In this document: positions 47,057-57,081 of the stretch, in pieces
Layout: each line of letters opens with the position of its first letter
How positions within the stretch are numbered: position 1 is the first letter of the stretch
Assembly: GCA_022579005.1 (NCBI GenBank)
Contig: MU401590.1
Location: forward strand, 41,237-105,236
Source of the DNA: Poronia punctata
Lineage: Eukaryota > Ascomycota > Sordariomycetes > Xylariales > Xylariaceae
Reading direction: 5' to 3'
DNA: 64,000 nt
The notes under the pieces: model-generated
Databases searched by the model: none
What the model saw: only the letters and a program-made list of their open reading frames with translations
Told to the model about the DNA's origin: nothing
Translations under genes and position numbers: made by a program

Positions 47057-47842
47057 ATCAAGGTCTGCACTGTCGACGTTGGCTTGAGGGCCGGTTTTTA
47101 GGATCACTATTAACCGGTCTCTAGACCTTTTTGCAAATTTCCTCAAGGACAGGTTAGAGGAGCTTGGATAGTTATGATAACACCACCCTCGACGCTCGAC
47201 CCTCGACGCTCGACGCTTGGTATCTAGGTCCACCTTATAAGGCAAGGCAAATATACATGGCCAATAAAAGCTTACAACAGCCTGGTTAGCCAGGTCAATA
47301 TTGTAATCTGTCAAGGTTAGTGATTGAACAAGGAACAAACCCCAAGCTATTTCCATACCAGTGATCCTATGTACCGCAACAAAGATAGAGCCTTACTTGT
47401 GCATTTCCATACCTGATTGAGCACAGCAGCCTAAGATAAAACATGCACAACGCCTGACTTTGATAGGACAATCCCAGCCTGAAGACAGTCCAGGTGAACA
47501 GTCCTACGTCTCTACCCCCTTGTAAGCCAGGCTAGACGTGTGTTTAATACTTCTTGTTAATCCCTTTTCGACAAGGCTACCCTTGAATTAGTGGGTAGGT
47601 AAGGTAAGAAAAACCCAGAACCAATGACCTGCCTGTACACGTACACCAGTCCCAAGTCCAGCAAGGCATTTATTGTCACATTGCATGCACTCTACACTTA
47701 TGTATCCTAATCTCTAGTCGTTCGAGATCATGCTTCATTTGCCTCATCTAGCCTATTCTTACCATCTCTACAAGTTCAACCGTGTTTGTCGATACCCGCT
47801 ACCGGCTACGTAAGCTCCAAAATGCCGCAGATCCACCATCTA
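47057..47842. other. Intergenic between transposon and tRNA
   Basis: No gene is supported. A CTCGACGCTCGACCCTCGAC-type short repeat lies at 47,189-47,217. Confidence 0.5.
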
Positions 47843-47940
47843 GGCCTTGTGGCCCAATGGCAAGGCGTCTGACTACGAGATCGATTGAATTCAATTGTTC
47901 AGTTATCAGGAGATTCTGGGTTCGACCCCCAGCGAGGTCA
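47843..47940 (+). tRNA. tRNA-Arg(ACG) with a 26-nt intron
   Basis: The acceptor stem GGCCTTG pairs with CGAGGTC (two G-U pairs), followed by discriminator A at 47,940. The D arm GCCCAATGGCAAGGC, the anticodon stem TCTGA/TCAGG and the T arm CTGGGTTCGACCCCCAG are all present. The loop C-T-A-C-G-A gives anticodon ACG at 47,875-47,877. A 26-nt intron (47,879-47,904) sits one base 3' of the anticodon, the standard nuclear position. ACG, read as ICG after deamination, decodes CGU/CGC/CGA arginine codons. Confidence 0.92.
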
Positions 47941-47942
47941 AA

Positions 47943-47947
47943 TTTTT
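47943..47947 (+). terminator. Pol III terminator of tRNA-Arg
   Basis: A T5 run starts three bases after the discriminator base. A longer T tract follows at about 47,966-47,992. Confidence 0.8.
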
Positions 47948-48216
47948 GCTGACTACTCCCACTGTTTTTTTTTCTCTTTTTTTTTTTTTTTTGTGTGCAG
48001 GTTTAGGATAGGAACAAAACGCTAGACAACATTGCCTGTAGAGCGCTCAATTAGTTGATGACATGTTTTAGCAACCTACGTTTACACGGTGGTCTTCTTT
48101 TAGCTATCGTAGAGAGAGAGAGAGATCTGTTTGTGTACTATCTACCTACATCCATATTAAAGAGTCATGTTCTACCATATTTTCCCTTATATACTGTAAA
48201 TGATGATCGGTATAGC
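47948..48216. other. Spacer between tRNA and 5S genes
   Basis: T-rich tract, then unassigned sequence with an AG repeat at 48,111-48,124. Nothing else is seen. Confidence 0.5.
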
Positions 48217-48335
48217 ACGTACGACCATAGGATGTAGAGAACGCGGGGTCCCGTCCGCTCCCCCATAGCTAAGCTACATACCGCCAGATCAGTAGTTGGG
48301 TCGGTGACGACCAGCGAATCCCTGGTGTTGTACGT
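48217..48335 (+). rRNA. 5S ribosomal RNA (dispersed copy)
   Basis: The 119-nt sequence starts ACGTACGACCATAGGATGTA and contains GTCCCGTCCGCTC, AGTAGTTGGGTCGGTGAC and CCAGCGAATCCC, in the order and spacing of fungal 5S rRNA. It ends GGTGTTGTACGT, complementary to its start. Compared with the usual Sordariomycete GGTGGGTGACCACC hairpin, this copy has GGTCGGTGACGACC. Both sides of the stem are changed, keeping pairing. The internal promoter region (about bases 50-95) is present, and T7 follows. As is common in filamentous ascomycetes, the gene lies outside any rDNA array. Confidence 0.88.
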
Positions 48336-48341
48336 TTTTTT
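48335..48341 (+). terminator. Pol III terminator of the 5S gene
   Basis: A run of seven T directly follows the 3' end of the 5S rRNA. Confidence 0.8.
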
Positions 48342-49132
48342 CCCCTCTTTTCTTTTTTTACAATTCCTTTTTCACGCCGCGTCCACGTATAGATCAGACC
48401 ATATTACCGGAGTAACAGAAGAGTCAAGTCTATATACCAATCACTATTTCAAAAGAGATTGTCGACTGACTGCCTTTATATCTCATAATCGTGGTACGCC
48501 TGTAGGATTGGATAAACGACTTCCATCTATAAGTTGAACCCGAGGACCAACTCCCCCCTTTACGATTGATTGCATACTTAGATGGAGGGAGCGCGATAAT
48601 GAGGTCTACCGACTAGAACAGGACATGATGAAGATCGGAGGCGCGCCACGGTTTTTTACTATGATGGACATTTACGATTAATCCAAAAGGTGCAGCTATG
48701 GAGAAAGCAAGTAGGTAGATAGCCTGACGCCCGAGTCCAAAGGGGTCGCACTGACGGCAGTTTGTCATGGAACGGCGAGCTGGATGATACGGATGATGTC
48801 AACGTTGCCGCTGGTGAATACATTTTTAGGGTCGAGTTAACCGGCAATGATGCATGGGAGGGCCACATCAAAAGATTGGATTGAACATACAGCAAGAGTC
48901 TTATAATATCAAGTAACCGACCACGATAAAAGCGCCAAGGGAAACACCGGTTGAACAGCACTTCCTCCACGACTGGGTAGTATACCACTGGCTTGCTAGG
49001 AATGCTACCCAGACGGGGGTCCAGATGAATTAAGGGGCCGGGACACTGGGCTCGGTCCAAGACAATAGTGTAGAGCTCTGTTAGGGACCAGTGATGAGCA
49101 GAGCCAATGCAGATACCATGAGTGTCATTCGG
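48342..49132. other. Unassigned, possibly part of a decayed gene
   Basis: Minus-strand frames at 48,659-49,060 change quality repeatedly between frames, with short hydrophobic pieces (GAFIVVGYLIL and LAFSIAAPFGLIVNV in another frame). This suggests a degraded membrane protein, but I cannot assign a family. Confidence 0.3.
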
Positions 49133-49564
49133 CTAAAGTCGATTGATTTGGGTCCCGGCCTTGACTGCTGATGCCCGCGACCAGTCGCGAGGTAGGTAGG
49201 GCGATGAAGCTAGGTAGCAAATGTAGCTGGCAAGGATATCAACGTTAAGTCCCAACTCAAGCCATAATGGATGTTGCTTAGATGTGTAAGTGGACAGATA
49301 CACCGTGACAGCCCGGCTTGGGTGACCAGGGTCGCGTCCGTGAAGGGCACGGGTGCTGTGCTGATAATGGCGATATCGAAGTTGATGAGGCCTATCCTGG
49401 AAGCAAAAGCGATCAGCTATCAACATTGTAAAGTAAGACCTCCGTCCAGACAGATATTGTATATCTGTTAGATGCTCACACAGGTTGTTTTCACCCATAA
49501 ATACTTCCTCCGACGCTGTAGTTGCATTGGGAACATGTTTCTCGGATTCGTCTAAGACGGACAT
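49133..49564 (-). pseudogene. Possible small or broken gene, unrecognised
   Basis: An ATG at 49,564 opens a frame of good composition (SVLDESEKHVPNATTASEEV). A GT-AG pair (donor GTGTGAGC after ENNL; acceptor TTGCTTCCAG) leads in phase to IGLINFDIAIISTAPVPFTD and ATLVTQAGLS. After a further donor (GTGTATCT) the trail weakens. It could be a real spliced gene or the head of a decayed membrane-protein gene continuing to 48.65 kb. No known motif is seen. Confidence 0.3.
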
Positions 49565-52419
49565 AGTCTTAGAAGTGTATAGTTACTTGTATGCATACCA
49601 TCTTGTATCCACTCGGCTGCTCTTCCCTCCAGTGCTGAGTGGATGGATTGGTGGTAGCAGATGCCAGCCAGTTATTTCTATAAGGTATTTTACCTGACAG
49701 TTTTTACAAGTGCCTTTATGCTCAGTAGATGCTGTAGAATTCAATATTTCTCAATATTCACCTACACGTGAAACCTTGAATAGCAGGTGGGGATTAGCGC
49801 GCTTCTCATTACTAGCCGTCTATCTACCTATATTCCGCTTTTTGATTGTCTCATAGTGTGTTGGATATTTGTAGAGAATACAACTTGAAATTTAGGTAGG
49901 TAGCATTTTAGGGACGAAAACGGGATGATGTGGAAGATGTTGATTTTGTAGGTCCTGGGCGTCGTTGCGTCAACTTTGAAACAAAGGCGCAAATAATCCA
50001 TATCTCTATAAAACTGCGTAAGCAGCGCTTTGTGACATTAAACTTAGACAACCAGCAAATATAGCAACGGCACATGCTATCATGATGGTGTTATGTGCTT
50101 GTACTTAACCCTGGTGTGGGCACATTAATTGTGGGCCCCTTATGTGGTAAATGGCTGCCCCACTAAAAGCGGCAGGCCGGCGTTGTACATGACCGATTGT
50201 GCATTGACAGGACAATCGGAGCAGGAAGAAATACAGCATTGTAATGCTGCCATTGATCAATGACCATCATGATCCGGACACGGCCCGAGGCCGAATCACG
50301 TGGTCTACACAACTACATTGTAAACTGCTATGTAACAAAATTAACAAAACACCACCGGTTTTCCCTCAACCTCTTAAGGACCCTAATATCTAATCATTGG
50401 ATACATATCTAGTGTAGTAGTAGGACGGTAGCCTACTTACTTGAAGAAATACTTGCAAGGTACTAGCAAGTACCAGCACAATCAGGAATAATACTTGTTG
50501 TCACATGGCGTACCATGTCCCGGCTTGCCCTACTGATGGAATTCCTAGGCTATTAGAACACACCTTTCAAAATTGAAGGAGGCATGCTACGTCCCTTACA
50601 ACACAAGTGAATTGGAAAGAAAGAGAAAAGATTACAGTTGTCGGGACAAAGCCATTTACAGCAGGATGTATCTGCTTTACTGTGAAGTGCAAGTAATATT
50701 CATTCACAGCAATTGTCCCAGGGCCCAATCACCACTTGTGACCCTTGTTCTTGAGGGCCGTGTGGGAGTAAGAACTGAACACCGAGATGCTCGGTTTCAC
50801 TTCAGGGTCGTCCCTTAAGCTTGATATGAAGTTCTTTTTCTAAGAAAGACTGTTATTTGCTATACATTTAGCTAGCTACCGACCCATCCACAACGGGGAG
50901 AGTAGTTAAAATCATCACGTTCAAGTATCTGAACAAATCCAGTAGGCAGTTAATGCCCTCTGCTCCGTAAACAAGCTATCGACCTACTCAGGCGAATGGC
51001 CAGACCAAGGTTGAACACATGTATTCCTGGACACCTCTCACAAGCTCCCAAGCGCTTAGCTGCCCCATCTTCCTTGTCCCACGTCACTGGATTAGAATGA
51101 GTCTCTCCGGCTCCTACTCCTACCCATAGTCCCATTGACATGTCAACCTAGGAGTAGGTGTAAACTAAATCAGGGCCTGATTATTACTTGACAAATAGTC
51201 AGGATTGGGACACTTCCTCCAGGACTATCTACCCTCTGGATATTCAGACCCATTATATTCATAGACTCTGCAATACCCTCGACGATTTCCAAGGTACCTT
51301 TGTGTACATTTATACCATGCTCTTGTATGTGGTCATCATTTGACTGTTGTACCTTCCCGACCCGTTTTTAAGGTCGTATGCTGCTACATAAGGTACCCTC
51401 TTTGACGGCCAAACTACTTTACTTTACCTTACCACCATCATTCAGTGTCTAGACAACAATCTGGAGATACCATACAGGACAGCTTCCATAGAGACTCCAG
51501 TTCTCTCTCACTCTCTGATCCCTCTTCCGTACCTTGTTTAGGTGCCTCTAGTCAAAATATCCAATAAGTACTTGGAAAAGGTATGTACATTTGGGGAGCA
51601 CCTGCTCGACGTCTTCTGTTCCTACCTCACCTTTCTTAGCATATGTCACACATTCCCTACCCTAAATCTACCCCACGTCCCAAGTTGACCATTCCACCTC
51701 TTTACTTCCTCCAACATTAGATGGGCACCAAGTTCTCTTCTCCCATCTACAACTTTGCGTCCCTTGGACTTTCCTCTGACTGCCTCACAACAGCTGGGAA
51801 TATCTAAGTGACTATAAGATTCGCGCAGCTCCAAGACCATCCCCAACTCACTGAGGACTTCCAAAACGCTCATACCGTAAGTTCTTCACTTTCAATTCCT
51901 TTCCGATGCGTACACTGCGCGGCCTGTTCCCAAGTACAAATTAAGCGGTGGGAGTTGCTGCAAATTCCATGTTTACACTCACTGCTTAATTGAAAATTCC
52001 CCTGCTTCTTTTTTCGTTCCACAGCCACTGCTGTTTTTCGTTTCAAAATACGCGTGTTGGCTGCGAATACATATTTCTCGGCACCGCACCCGTCCACCGA
52101 AGGACGAACGTTGGAATCAAGCCAATCCTGGAACCACCACTAGGCTTGCATTTATTTTCTTTCGTTTGCCTTTCCACGCTTTGGCGCGCGCATTATTCAG
52201 ACTATCGGCTGCGTAATATACCGGCATCTTTCTCCTTCTACTGCCACGGGCCATCCTCAACAACCGAAGTGTACTTTTGCCTTAGCCCTCTACCAAGTCA
52301 TCTACGAACCCCGCCCACACTTACTCCCACACTCTACGCTTCCTTTCTAAACGAACAAAAAAGAAGTTCAATAGTAACTAACTACTTGGTCTCACATATA
52401 GGTATTATTACTACACGCC
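49565..52419. other. Long intergenic region
   Basis: No gene is supported over 2.85 kb. The last ~600 bp are pyrimidine-rich with short frames and are probably the promoter and leader of the zinc-knuckle gene, possibly with a leader intron. Confidence 0.5.
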
Positions 52420-54383
52420 ATGTCTGACTGGGGTCAACCTGCGGCGACGGATGACTGGGGTGCGGGCGGTGGCGCCGACCAGTGGAACGATACTCCTGCT
52501 CAGGATGGTTTTTCCAAGCCTGCCAACGACGAGAACATGCATCCTGGTGGGTTTAATGACAGAGAAGCGCCTGTGGGCTTCAACGCTGGCGGTGGCATGG
52601 GAGGTGGTGATGGCAACCATGGAGCGTGTTTTAACTGTGGTCAAGATGGGTAAGTCTAACCTTGAATCACCAAGTCAATGGGAGTGGTACGCAACTAACC
52701 CTCTGGCCCAGCCACAACAAAACCGAGTGCACAAACCCTCGGGTTATCAAGTGCAACCATTGTAACGAGGAGGGACATATGATTCGAGATTGCCCCACGG
52801 CGCCTCCTCGCGAGTTCGCTGGCGAGTGCCACTTCTGCCAGCAGCAGGGCCATATGGCCAAGGATTGTCCCACGAAGCCCCCTGATTCATGCAAGAATTG
52901 CCATGAAGAAGGTATGCATTCCAAGAGACCATAATGTTTTAACCAAGACTAAAAACGGGTCAATATAGGCCATTCCGCCGTCGACTGCAAGAACCCCCGC
53001 AAGGTCGACCGAGACCATATCGATGGAGTCTTGGCTGAAGTAGCCTGGGGCAGAATTGTGGAGGCCGTCAAAATGCAGGATATGGACGACGTGAAGGAGG
53101 CTGTCCAGCAATATATCAAGGCCTGCCCGGCAGTTACTTACCTCGAGTTGGAATCTGGATTCCGCAATGCTGAAATCGACCTGTACTTGATCGCTATGAA
53201 GGCACCGAGTATGCTGTCGACTCTCACTTTGATGGATCTCCAAGGAAATCTGGACAAAGAGTACAAGGTCAATTGGAGGTTTAGCTCCAAGCCAGCCCGA
53301 CCCCGTGAGCGAGAGTTCTGGCCGGCCAGCGATGAAGAGAACCTGGAGCGCTTGGCGAATGCTGGTGAAGTCGTCGACCGAGGTCTCAGCAAATGCAATA
53401 ACTGCGAAAAGGTGGGCCACATCGCGAAGTATTGCCCCGAAGAGAAGCGAGAGCCCGACCGTGTCGTCATCACATGCTTCAACTGCGAGGAACAGGGCCA
53501 TCGTACCCGAGATTGTGAGTGTGTGATCCTGCCCAATGCAGTTTCATCGCTAACCTTGACAGGCCCTCAACCCCGGAAAGATAAATTTGCCTGCAAAAAT
53601 TGCGGGTAAGTTTATTCCTAAGTTAGCTGCTGGCTTGTTTCTACGTATAAACCGCTGACAAAAGATTATTAATAGCCAAGGTGGACACAAGGCTGCCGAT
53701 TGTCAGGAACCCCTACCTATGCCCCTTGCCCAAACACAAACACGTGAACGATCCACTAATACTATGATAGGCGAGGAGCCACGGGTTGCGGGACAAGATG
53801 TAGAGTGCCGTAAATGTGGCGAGAGTAAGTCGACAAGTCCAACTAATAATTAATCAGGTTAAGGATCAGTTTTTAACTTTTTGTAGTGGGTCACTTCTCC
53901 CGGGACTGTCCCCAGGGTGGTGGTGGCGGTCAGAGAGGCTGCTTCAACTGCGGAGAGGAGGGTCACTCCGCCCGTGACTGTACTGAGCCCAAGAAGATCA
54001 TTTGCCGCAATTGCTCCAAGGAGGGTCATACTTCTCGAGAGTGCGATCAGCCGAAGGACATGTCCAACGTCCAGTGCCGCAACTGCGACCAGTTTGGTCA
54101 CGAAAGTCGCCAGTGCGACAAGCCGCGCGATTGTAAGTCACGAAGTCGCCATTCTCTATCTATCCTGTCACGGCTCCAAGTCGCTAATATAGAGTTTGCA
54201 GATAGCCGTGTGCAGTGCCAGAATTGTGGAGAGATGGGTCATACTAAGGTTAGATGCAAGAAGGCGACAGTCGCCCTCGACAACGACAACGAGTTTGACG
54301 CCCCTGTCGCGGATTCTTATCAAGGAGGAACCGGATTTCCCGCTGCCGGATTTTCAGCTGGTGATGATGGCGACAATTGGTAG
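52420..54383 (+). CDS. Multi-zinc-knuckle (CCHC) nucleic-acid-binding protein, 12 knuckles
   Basis: CCHC knuckle proteins of the Gis2/Byr3/CNBP type bind single-stranded RNA or DNA and act in translation and RNA handling. Seven exons (52,420-52,649; 52,712-52,911; 52,969-53,514; 53,563-53,605; 53,676-53,824; 53,887-54,132; 54,202-54,383), all in phase, give 531 residues. After a Gly/Asp-rich N-terminus come knuckles 1-4 (from CFNCGQDGHNKTEC at ~70 to CKNCHEEGHSAVDC). A ~110-residue helical insert follows (EAVQQYIKACPAVTYLELES). Knuckles 5-12 end with CQNCGEMGHTKVRC, then an acidic Gly-rich tail. Five of the six introns interrupt a knuckle. The insert between knuckle groups is unlike short Gis2/CNBP proteins, so a distinct fungal subfamily is likely. 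Confidence 0.92.
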
Positions 54384-55091
54384 GGGTAATTTTGTGGTGG
54401 TCCTGAAAGCTGCGGTCTGTAGCCTGGGATTATGATAGGAGGACAAGGATGGTGGAGGTTTCGACTATCTGGTCTTGAGGCATGGATTTCCTGGGGGATT
54501 TGCACTGTTGGTGCAGAGTGGGTAGTTTTACTTCTACGTCACAGCAACTATGTCCTTCAGGGATGTAATATGTGGTGAAGGTGCTGGAGACAGATCAGGG
54601 GGGAGGATATGAAGTAGCAAGTGAACCTCACCGGTGGTGTTGGGGTGTTCGGTAGCTAATGGAATATCCTACTCTGGAAGAGATCAAGCGTGCTATGTTC
54701 CTGATTCTATTGTGGCTGCATATCAAAGAAGCAAACCGCCTTCCAAAACCAAGTAATTCTACTGACGTTGGGGCAGTCATAACATGCCGTGGTAGTTTCA
54801 ATACTTGGGGGCGTAGACTTGTATGTGATATTTAGGGGCCGGATCCAAGCAGCTTATGTAGTCTGGATATTACTGTCTACTTCGAAAGGTATTCGAGGGC
54901 AGTTAAGCTCCTACGATGTTTTGCGCGTTGTTTGTAAAATGTAGTGGCCGTATTTAAGGAAGGATCTAGGTATCTAGGTTAAAGTCTGCTTACCGTATCT
55001 GTCAAACAGAGGTCAGTGACATCTCTAAGTCATGTGTCCTGTCCCACAAGCGAAGCTTAAATAACAATAATCCAGCGCAGACTCGAGCATT
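54384..55091. other. Intergenic, convergent 3' ends
   Basis: The 3' regions of the zinc-knuckle gene and the SDR gene meet here. Nothing else is supported. Confidence 0.5.
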
Positions 55092-56096
55092 TTATAGCTT
55101 CGGCTCGATACCTAACAACTCAAGGTATTGACTGGACACGCTGACGACTATGTCTTCCCATGACTGGAACTTGAAGTTGAAGTGAGACTCAGTCTTGCTA
55201 GAGTCCCAGTTGACGGGGATAGTGGGCTGGCTGCCTCTGGTGAGAAGACCGGCTTCAATTTCTTTGGGAAAGTGCTTCGCAACGATGTCCCAGGCGTCGT
55301 CAAATACGTGAGGTACAGACAACCCAATGTTTTGGGGGGCCCCATCCTCTAGGGCCAGCACGTGTATCTTTGCTGCATCGCTGACGTGGACGACGCCGGA
55401 TGGTCTGGGCTCTGGATCGTTCCGTCCAGTCAGTACACCGAGTAGCACGAAGTTGGTGCTTGAGAAGAAGTCTTGAATCGAAAGCGCACGATCGTCGCTC
55501 CCAAATACCCATCCGGGGAAAACGAGAACTAGATCGAAACTAGGGTTATTTTTCTTGATGAACAAGTCCGTTGCATTGGTTGCTGCTATCTTGCTGGCCC
55601 AATATGCGGACACTGGAGAATCGAACGGGCCCGGCACGTCTGGTACTCGGGAGTCAGCGTCGATAGTCTGGGACATAGAATCCGGCGGGGAAGGGCTGTT
55701 CCCGTATTGCGATGAAGTGATGACAAGCTTCTTCAACGAATGAGATTTGAGAGCAGCCTGTAGCATGGCGTTGACGCTTTTGACGTTGGGCTCGTAGACG
55801 CCATTGAGCGGGTCCAAGAAAGGCGAGGGGATGGGGGAAGCGGTATGAATGACATGGGTAACGCCCTTGATGGCTTCCTCGTATGCATTCTCGTCGCAGA
55901 TGTCGGGTACTTCAACGAACGATAGCTTGTCTGCCACACCTAGCTCGACGATTTTGGGATGTTTGGCTAGATAATCGGCCTTTGCAGCAGAGCGGACGGC
56001 AGCACGTACGGTCCAGCCCTCCTGAAGAGCAGTGAGAAGGACCTGGAAGCCAATGAATCCTGTGGCGCCAGTGATGAGAAGGGATGACGACGGCAT
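55092..56096 (-). CDS. Extended SDR NAD(P)-dependent reductase (DFR/aldehyde-ketone reductase type)
   Basis: A single exon gives 334 residues. The Rossmann motif TGATGFIG is at 9-16, close to the N-terminus. The catalytic set is S128 (VITSSQYG), Y165 and K169 (AYWASKIAA), as in dihydroflavonol-4-reductase-like and fungal ketone/aldehyde reductases. HTASPIPSP and GVVHVSDAAKIHVLALE match the family's conserved blocks. An upstream in-frame ATG (56,174) would add 26 residues, but MPSSSLLITGATG is the standard start. It probably reduces a carbonyl group in the cytosol; the substrate is unknown. It is divergent from an FAD-linked oxidase gene across ~985 bp, which may indicate shared regulation. 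Confidence 0.9.
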   Translation of the reverse strand: MPSSSLLITGATGFIGFQVLLTALQEGWTVRAAVRSAAKADYLAKHPKIVELGVADKLSFVEVPDICDENAYEEAIKGVTHVIHTASPIPSPFLDPLNGVYEPNVKSVNAMLQAALKSHSLKKLVITSSQYGNSPSPPDSMSQTIDADSRVPDVPGPFDSPVSAYWASKIAATNATDLFIKKNNPSFDLVLVFPGWVFGSDDRALSIQDFFSSTNFVLLGVLTGRNDPEPRPSGVVHVSDAAKIHVLALEDGAPQNIGLSVPHVFDDAWDIVAKHFPKEIEAGLLTRGSQPTIPVNWDSSKTESHFNFKFQSWEDIVVSVSSQYLELLGIEPKL

Positions 56097-57081
56097 GATA
56101 AGCAAAGGAGTATTAGTTAGATAGAAAACACTTGAAATTCCGGTCACTTTCAAAGTTTGCAACGTAGAGCTCAAGAAGGCTTGGTTGATAGGGGATGAAG
56201 AGAGATGGTCGCCAGATGTGATAAGGATGAGTCTGGCAAGATGCTGAGGAATACACTTATTTTACAGGATTATTTCTGGCAATAGGAACCGATTACCGGT
56301 ACCTGTCACCCTGGTCGCGGTTCATATCATTTGGTTTTATGTCGCAGTTGGTCGGCCACTTCATACCCCTGTGGCGAGTCACTTCGAGGCAGAGAAAGTA
56401 CGGTAGGTGGTACCTTTTGCCTCTGCAGGCTGAGGGGAGGGGTGTGATTAATGACCTTGTCAGCCGCCAGGCTCCAGGGTCGTGTGGTGATCTTCCAAAC
56501 CGCCCTGTGCCGCCCAATACGCCCCCAGCAGCGGCTCTTTCGGCCCCTTTCGGGCCCATACCCGCCTTGGGGTAACTCACAGGAGCCGAGAAGGATCATT
56601 GTCTAGTTCTGCTTTTTCCAATACCACGGTGGATTTTTGATATCCTTCCACACCCTCGTGTCACCTAGTTGTTGCTATTCTTACTAGCTCAGCCACTGTC
56701 CGGTTACTGCTCAATCTACCTACCTTAGGTAAACACTCGCTTAGGGACCAACAAAAAGCAAGGATATTAATGGCTTAGAGAAGTCCGTAGGCCGGGTCAG
56801 GAGTTCTTCGGTTGGGGATGAAGGGCCTCGGGTGTTAGTCTGTCCTCCACCGTATCTCGTACACAGCCTCGGGGGCCATGGCAGGTTTTCATTTTGGTGA
56901 CGGCTCTGCTGGAACTAACGGAATATGGATTGTACGACCGACATGAGCTATTTGAGGAGAAATATATTAACTACTATGAGTTGACGTGAGTTGCAGGAAG
57001 GAAGAGCAAGGAGCGACGAGAATGCCAGCGCCGTGACCGTCACCATCCGTCTGAGCTCGAATCTCTCCCCTACCATCAACA
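56097..57081. promoter_or_regulatory. Divergent promoter region between SDR and FAD-oxidase genes
   Basis: About 985 bp separates the two start codons. No frame is supported. No binding site could be assigned with confidence. Confidence 0.45.
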
